Positions 10,924 to 16,900 of a stretch of 18,207 nt of DNA are shown in pieces (positions within the stretch are counted from its first letter, which is position 1; each line of letters begins with the position of its first letter). Both the position numbers and the translations under genes were made by a program. The notes below the pieces were generated by a model, which worked only from the letters and a program-made list of their open reading frames with translations, had not been told where the DNA came from and ran no database searches. Source of the stretch: Baffinella frigidus (lineage: Eukaryota > Cryptophyceae > Cryptomonadales > Baffinellaceae); NCBI GenBank assembly GCA_026770585.1, contig MU646766.1, positions 217,213 through 235,419 on the forward strand, given 5' to 3'.

Positions 10924-13900
10924 CCCCGAAACCTGAAACTCCAAACCCCAAACCCCAAACCCCAAACACCAAACCCCAAACACCAAACCCCAAACCCCAA
11001 ACCCCAAAACCACAAAACCCCAAACCCCACACCCACAAGCAGGACTCGGGCGACGGGTGCTCTTCCACCTGCCAGGTGGAGAACAACTTCGTATGCGACC
11101 TCGTCACGGGCATCTGCTCGGCCGTGTGCGGCGACGTATGCTCCTCCCTGCCAATTCTTTGACGTGTGCACCGTGTGGTGGCGGCAGCAACATACTGCAT
11201 TTGCTCCACTTCCAAACCCCCACCCCTCACCTCTGAACCCTGAACCCTCAGCCCTCGACCATGAACCCTCAACCCTCAACCCTCAACCCTGAACCCTGAA
11301 CCCTGAACCCTGAACCCCAGGGCGTGCGGTCACCCGGCGTGGAGTACTGCGACGACAACAACACCCTTTCGGGCGACGGCTGCTCCGACCTCTGCGTCGT
11401 CGAACAGTACTTCCTCTGCATCGGCAACTCCGCCAACCTCCCCCTCGGATCCGTACGCCCCGCGGACGCGAGCAACACCGCGCTGCTCGCCCCGAAAGTG
11501 GGCGCTCCCGACACGTGCCACGAGATCTGCGGCGACGGGGTGCGCCTCGCCGGGCAGCTCGCGTGCGACGACGGCGGGAACGTTGCGGGCGACGGGTGTT
11601 CCCCCTCGTGCGCCTGGGAGCTCGGGTGGGCGTGCGTCGACGGGGCTTCAATCCGCGCGGGGGTCGCGGGGCTGCCGGACGCGTGGGGGGCATCCACGTG
11701 CGCGCCCGTGTGCGGGGACGGGCGTCGGATCCACGGGGAGGAGTGCGACGACGGCGACGATGAGAGCGACGACGGCTGCTCGTCCTCCTGCAAGGTCGAG
11801 GCAGCCTTCGCGTGCGCCCTCGGGCCGAAGACTCTCGCGTATCAGGCGGCCTTCGATGCGGATTCGTGCCTGGCGAAAGTGCGGGGGGGCGCCTGGTACT
11901 CAACCCTAAACCTCAAACCCCAAACCCCAAACCCCAAACCCCAAACCCTAAACCCCAAACCCCAACCTCAAACCCCAAACCCAAAACCCAAAACCCAAAA
12001 CCCAAACCCTAAACCCCAAACCCCAAACCAGGTACTACCACGACGGCGGCAACGGCACATCCTGCACCCTCAACGGCAGCCTGATCTGCATCGCGGGCGT
12101 CTGCGCCCCGAGCGCAGACCGCTCCGAGGACCTCTGCTTCCACCTCCTCGCAGGCTCCGGCACGTGCGACGCCACCCCTGCGTCCCTCCCGGTCGTGGAT
12201 TGGGACGCGGCGGACGGGTGTACGTCCTCGTGTGGGGATGGCTTCCGCGCGGGGATCGAGGAGTGTGATGATGGCAATATGGTGCTCGGGGATGGCTGTG
12301 CGCCCAACTGCAAGGTCGAGGTGGGGTGGTACTGCATCATGGGGTCGGTCACCAGAGCGGACCAGTGCACGGCGATCTGCGGGGACGGCATTCGCGTCCC
12401 GGGGGTGGAGGCGTGTGATGACGGTGCGTGGACCGACGGCGAGGGCGACGGCTGCTCGTCGTCGTGCCAGCTTGAGGCGGGCTTCAACTGCTCGTATGAT
12501 CAAGAGGATCGCATCGTCGGGGGGCACTGCCTCCCGCTGTGCGGCGACGGGCTGTGGGTGCAGGGCGAGGCGTGCGACGACTCCAACAACGCGGACCTCG
12601 ATGGCTGCTCCGCCAAGTGCACCATCGAGGACGGCTGGACGTGCGGGCCGCAGAGCGCCCCCGTGGAGGCGGGCGCCGAGGGGCAGTGCTCGTCGGGGTG
12701 CAGCGACCGCCAGGCCGTCGGGCGCTCCGTGTGTACCGGGATCTGCGGGGATGGGTACAAGGTGTCTGGGGAGGCGTGCGACGACGGGAATACGCGCGGG
12801 GCGGATGGGTGCTCGTCCTTCTGCGCGATTGAGCCTGGCTACTCGTGTGAGGACGGCAACTGCAGGTCCTGCTGTTACCTCTCATAACCCGTGTATGAGC
12901 AGATTGCTGTTGAAGTGGTAAGGTAACATCCGGAGGCTTTAGACGCCCCAGAAAAATTCACGTCAGTGGCTTGCCTCGCCTTGAAAGGACCCTTACGATG
13001 GCGTGTCTCCACTTTATTTTATAAGTTGATGTGCTGACGCAGCAACGCTACTGCAGGACGCTGTGCGGCGACGGGGTGGTAGTCGGCAAGGAGACGTGCG
13101 ACGACGGCAACGTGTTCGCCGGCGACGGCTGCGCCAACGACTGCCTCATCGAGCAGGGCTGGCAGTGCATCAAGGCCGACTGCTCCGGCTCTTTCCTCCA
13201 GCAGAAGTGCGCCCTCGACGAATCGGGCGCGGGGTCCTACTGCGAGGAGTGCCCCCCCGTGCGGCACGTGGAGACACGCTGCTCGCACCCCCCCTGCCCC
13301 GCGGTGGACCTCACCGCGCAGTGCGAGCACTGGCGGCTGGTGGGCGATGGCGCGTGGCTTTCAGTCGACGGGAGCAACGTCACCTCCTCGGCCGCCCAGC
13401 CCTGCCGGCTATCCTGGTTCGGCGACGGGTACTGCGACATGCTCAACAACCGCGAGGCGTGTTCCTTCGACGGTGGCGACTGCTGCCAGCGCTCGTGCGC
13501 GTGCGGGGTCGAGCGGCCGTGCTTCAACGGCGTCTTCGGCGGGTGCGGGAACTTCGCGGGGAAGCTCGGGGACTTCCGCTGCCTCGATCCTGCCCCTGCC
13601 CTCGCGGCCACCCCCCCCACCATCACGCTCTCCGGGACGCACGGCGGCGCGTCGTCCGCCTTCGTGGGGACTGTGGTCGCCACGCTCGCCTCGGACGTTG
13701 GCGCGGCCATCTACTACAGCCTCGACGGGTCCGTGCCCGCGTACGAAGGCACGGAGGCCACCGTCGCCGACGGCACCCTCTACACCCAGCCCTTGGTGGT
13801 GGGAGCATCAGTGGTAGTGCGCGCGTCGGCCGTGGCGCCCGGGCTCAACGCGGGCCAGGCGCAGAAAGCCATCACGCTCATGGTGTCGACCCCCGTCGTG

Positions 13901-16900
13901 TCGCCGATCCCGGTGCCGGGCGTCATCACCGCGTCGCCCACGCTCATCACCGTCGCGCTCGGCACCCCGGGCGCCACGGTGCTCTACACGTTCACCGACG
14001 CGCTGGGGACCACGGAGGGGACGGGCGCGGAGTTCGCGCTGGAGACGTCCGGGAACCTGACGGTGCGCGCCGTCAAGGAGGGCGCCCTCGCCTCCGAGAG
14101 CGTCACCTTACAGTACTACATGCGCGTGGCCGACCCGGAGCTGCCGGATTCAGGCTCGTACATCACGCGCGTGCCCATCACCATCACTTCCGAGACGCCC
14201 CTCGCGCAGATCCTCTACACGATCTGCAACGCCACGGGGCCGGACGCGTGGCCGAACAACGGCAACCGCTCCGTCGGGGAGATCGAGCAGCGCGCATCCG
14301 ACGCGACCTGCTTCCCTTCGTGCCGGGGGAAGTGCGCGGGGGGGGGGGTCCCTGGCGCCGTGTGCGGCGACGCGGATGACCTCCTGACGTGCGGGGGCAC
14401 GGGCGTGTGCGTCGAGAGCTACAAGCCTGTCCCGGAGTGCTTCCCGACGCGGTGGGAGGCGGGGGCCACAACCTTCACAGCCCCCTTCGAACTGTCCTCC
14501 ACGTTCTGGGGCACGGGGACCTACGTGACGGTGTACGCGCGGCGCGAAGGGCTGGCTGACTCCGCGCAGATCGTGCGGCGCTTCGACATCTCATCCACGC
14601 CCCCCGAAATCTTCCTGGTGGAATCGGGCGAGCTCCCACTGCCTGCTTCGGCGGGCGGATCCGAGCTGGGCCCCGCGGCGTCTCCCGTGAGCGTCAACTT
14701 CACGATTCCATCCCCCGGCGCGGTCATCTACTATACGCTGGACGGCTCGGTGCCCTCGTGGCCGGGCGGGAGCACTCAGCGCTTCACGGGCGAGTTGGAG
14801 ACGAACCTTGCAACGGGGCTGGAGGCGAGCGTGCCGGCGCGGCTGCCGCAGCTGTTGAACTCGACGCGCGTGTTGGTGCGCGTGTTGGAGGTGAACCTCG
14901 CGCCGTCGACGCTCCTCAACGTCTCGGTGGCCGTGCAGGTTGCCACGCCGACCGTGCACCTCACGCTCAACCGCATCAGGAAGGCCACGGGCTTCGCTCC
15001 TGAGGAGGAGGACATGCGCGAGGGCCTCGCGCTCGATTCCTTCACTTTCCCCGCTACCTCCCTGCTCACCACCGGCGAGACGTTCACGCCCCTCGTGGAG
15101 GTGTCGCTCCTCGCCACGTCGCCCGCCTCCGTGACCTACTACAAGCTTGAGCTCGGGGACGTCACGTCGGGCGCGCCCATCCACTTCCTACCTCAGGAGA
15201 CGTTCGATCCAACCGACGCGTCCTGGACGGTCTATACGGGACAGGCCATGCAGATCTCGAGCGCGGCGATTGTGTCCGTGGTGGCCACGAACCCAGGCGC
15301 CATCGCCTCGGCCGTCGCGCGATTCACCCTCAACGTGCGCACCCTCTGCCCCGCCGGGAAGGAGACCCTCGATGGGTACAACCCGTGCGGTGACTGCCCC
15401 GTCGACAGCCACTACTCCCGCCTCGGCGGGCGGCCCTACGCGGCCTGCGTCCCCTGCCCCGCGGGCACGGGCACCGTCGGGCCCTCCACTCCCTCCGCGG
15501 ACAAGTGCTACGCCTTCTGCCCCCCAGGGAGCAAATCGTCCACGGGCCTCAACGACTTGCTGTCGAGCGTGGCGGGCGGCAAGTGCGGGGAGTGTCCTGT
15601 GGGGGAGTACCAAGGCAAGGTGCGTGAGGCGGAGTGCGTGCGCTGCCCCTTCGGGACGACGACCGTGCTGCCGGGCGCGACCTCGGTGGTCAAATGCGCG
15701 GGGCGCTTCGAGATGTCCGCGGGGGGGTTCCACACGTGCGGGGTGTCCCGCGAAGGAAAGGGCGTGTGCTGGGGGTACGACGGCTTCGGGCAGGCTACCG
15801 TGCCGCTCGAGACCTACTCGTGGCTTGCCAACGATCAGACGCTCACCGGCGTGCGGGAGTACGTGTGGAGCAGCCTCGCGGCTGGGTCGTTCCATTCGTG
15901 TGGGGTGACCGAGGGGAAGGGGCTGGTTTGCTGGGGGCAGGATTATGCGGGGAAGACGACTGTTCCGGATCACCTGGAGATCGAGTGGTCGGCCGTCTCG
16001 GCTTCCGCGGGTAATTTCCCTGAACCCTGGACCCGAAACCCGAGACCCCGAAACCCGAAACCCTGAAGCCTGGCCTCACGACCCTAAACCCTAAACCCAG
16101 AACCCAGAACCCAGAACCCAGAACCCTAAACCCAGAACCCAGAGCCCAGAACCCTGAACCCTGAACCCTGAACCCTGAACCCTAAACCCTGAACCCTGTA
16201 CACTAAACACTAAACACTAAACAATAAACCCTATATCCTAAACCCTAAACCCTAAACCCCAAACCTAAACTCTACACCCTGAGCCCAGAACCCTAAACCC
16301 TAAACCCGAACCCCTAAACCATAAACCATAAACCATAAACCATGAACCCCGAAACCCTCAACCCTCAACCATAAACCGCACACCAGGGTACCACCACACG
16401 TGCGGCCTGGGCAAGCAGCGGGGATCAGGCACTCAAGTGGCAGTGTGCTTCGGAGACAATGCGTACAAACAGTCGGACGTTCCCCCGGGGATGATCTGGC
16501 TTGCGGTCTCTGCGGGACAGTTCCACTCGTGCGGTCTCACGCAAACAACTAACGTTACCGAGGTACCTGGCGCGCCCCGCCCCCCCACCACCGCGCAAGA
16601 CACCAGTCAAGACACACCCTACACCCTGAACCCTGAACCCTGAACCCTGAACCCTGGACCCTGAACCCTGAACCCTAAACCCTAAACCCTAAACCCTAGA
16701 CTCTAAACCCTGAACCCTAAGCCTACCTACCTGGCTGGCTGCCTACCCGACTGACTGCCAGCGTGCGTCACCCGCGGTGGCGCGAACCTCTTGTGCGGTT
16801 CAGCGTGCGCGCAGAGGGTCTGATCTGTAGGAGTCTCAGGAGATGTGCGGGTGCCAGAAGTTGGTGTGTCGGCCGAGAGTGTGGAGGTGAGATATAGCTT

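Larger units (their letters stand above)
10263..13168 (+). other. Array of about twelve DUF4215 / Myxococcus-type cysteine-rich repeats
   Basis: Across exons 15-20 the pattern CGDGxxxxGExCDDGN, then GDGCSxxC, then xVExGWxC recurs about twelve times, each roughly 40-70 residues. Repeat 3 lacks the GDGC half and a half-copy (A-D-G-C-T-S-S-C) precedes repeat 8. Introns at 10847, 11136 and 12866 fall inside or at the edge of repeats at different positions. The family is found in surface proteins of myxobacteria and protists. Exact repeat count depends on how degenerate copies are treated. Confidence 0.88.

Noticed and set aside
13063-14379. Second long plus-strand frame inside exon 20
   Set aside because: Arginine-rich out-of-frame shadow; the chosen frame has the LNR and cysteine-repeat motifs.
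915-16386. CRISPR-like or satellite array
   Set aside because: Units are 7 bp and degenerate, without spacers, and each array is limited by GT and AG next to coding sequence.
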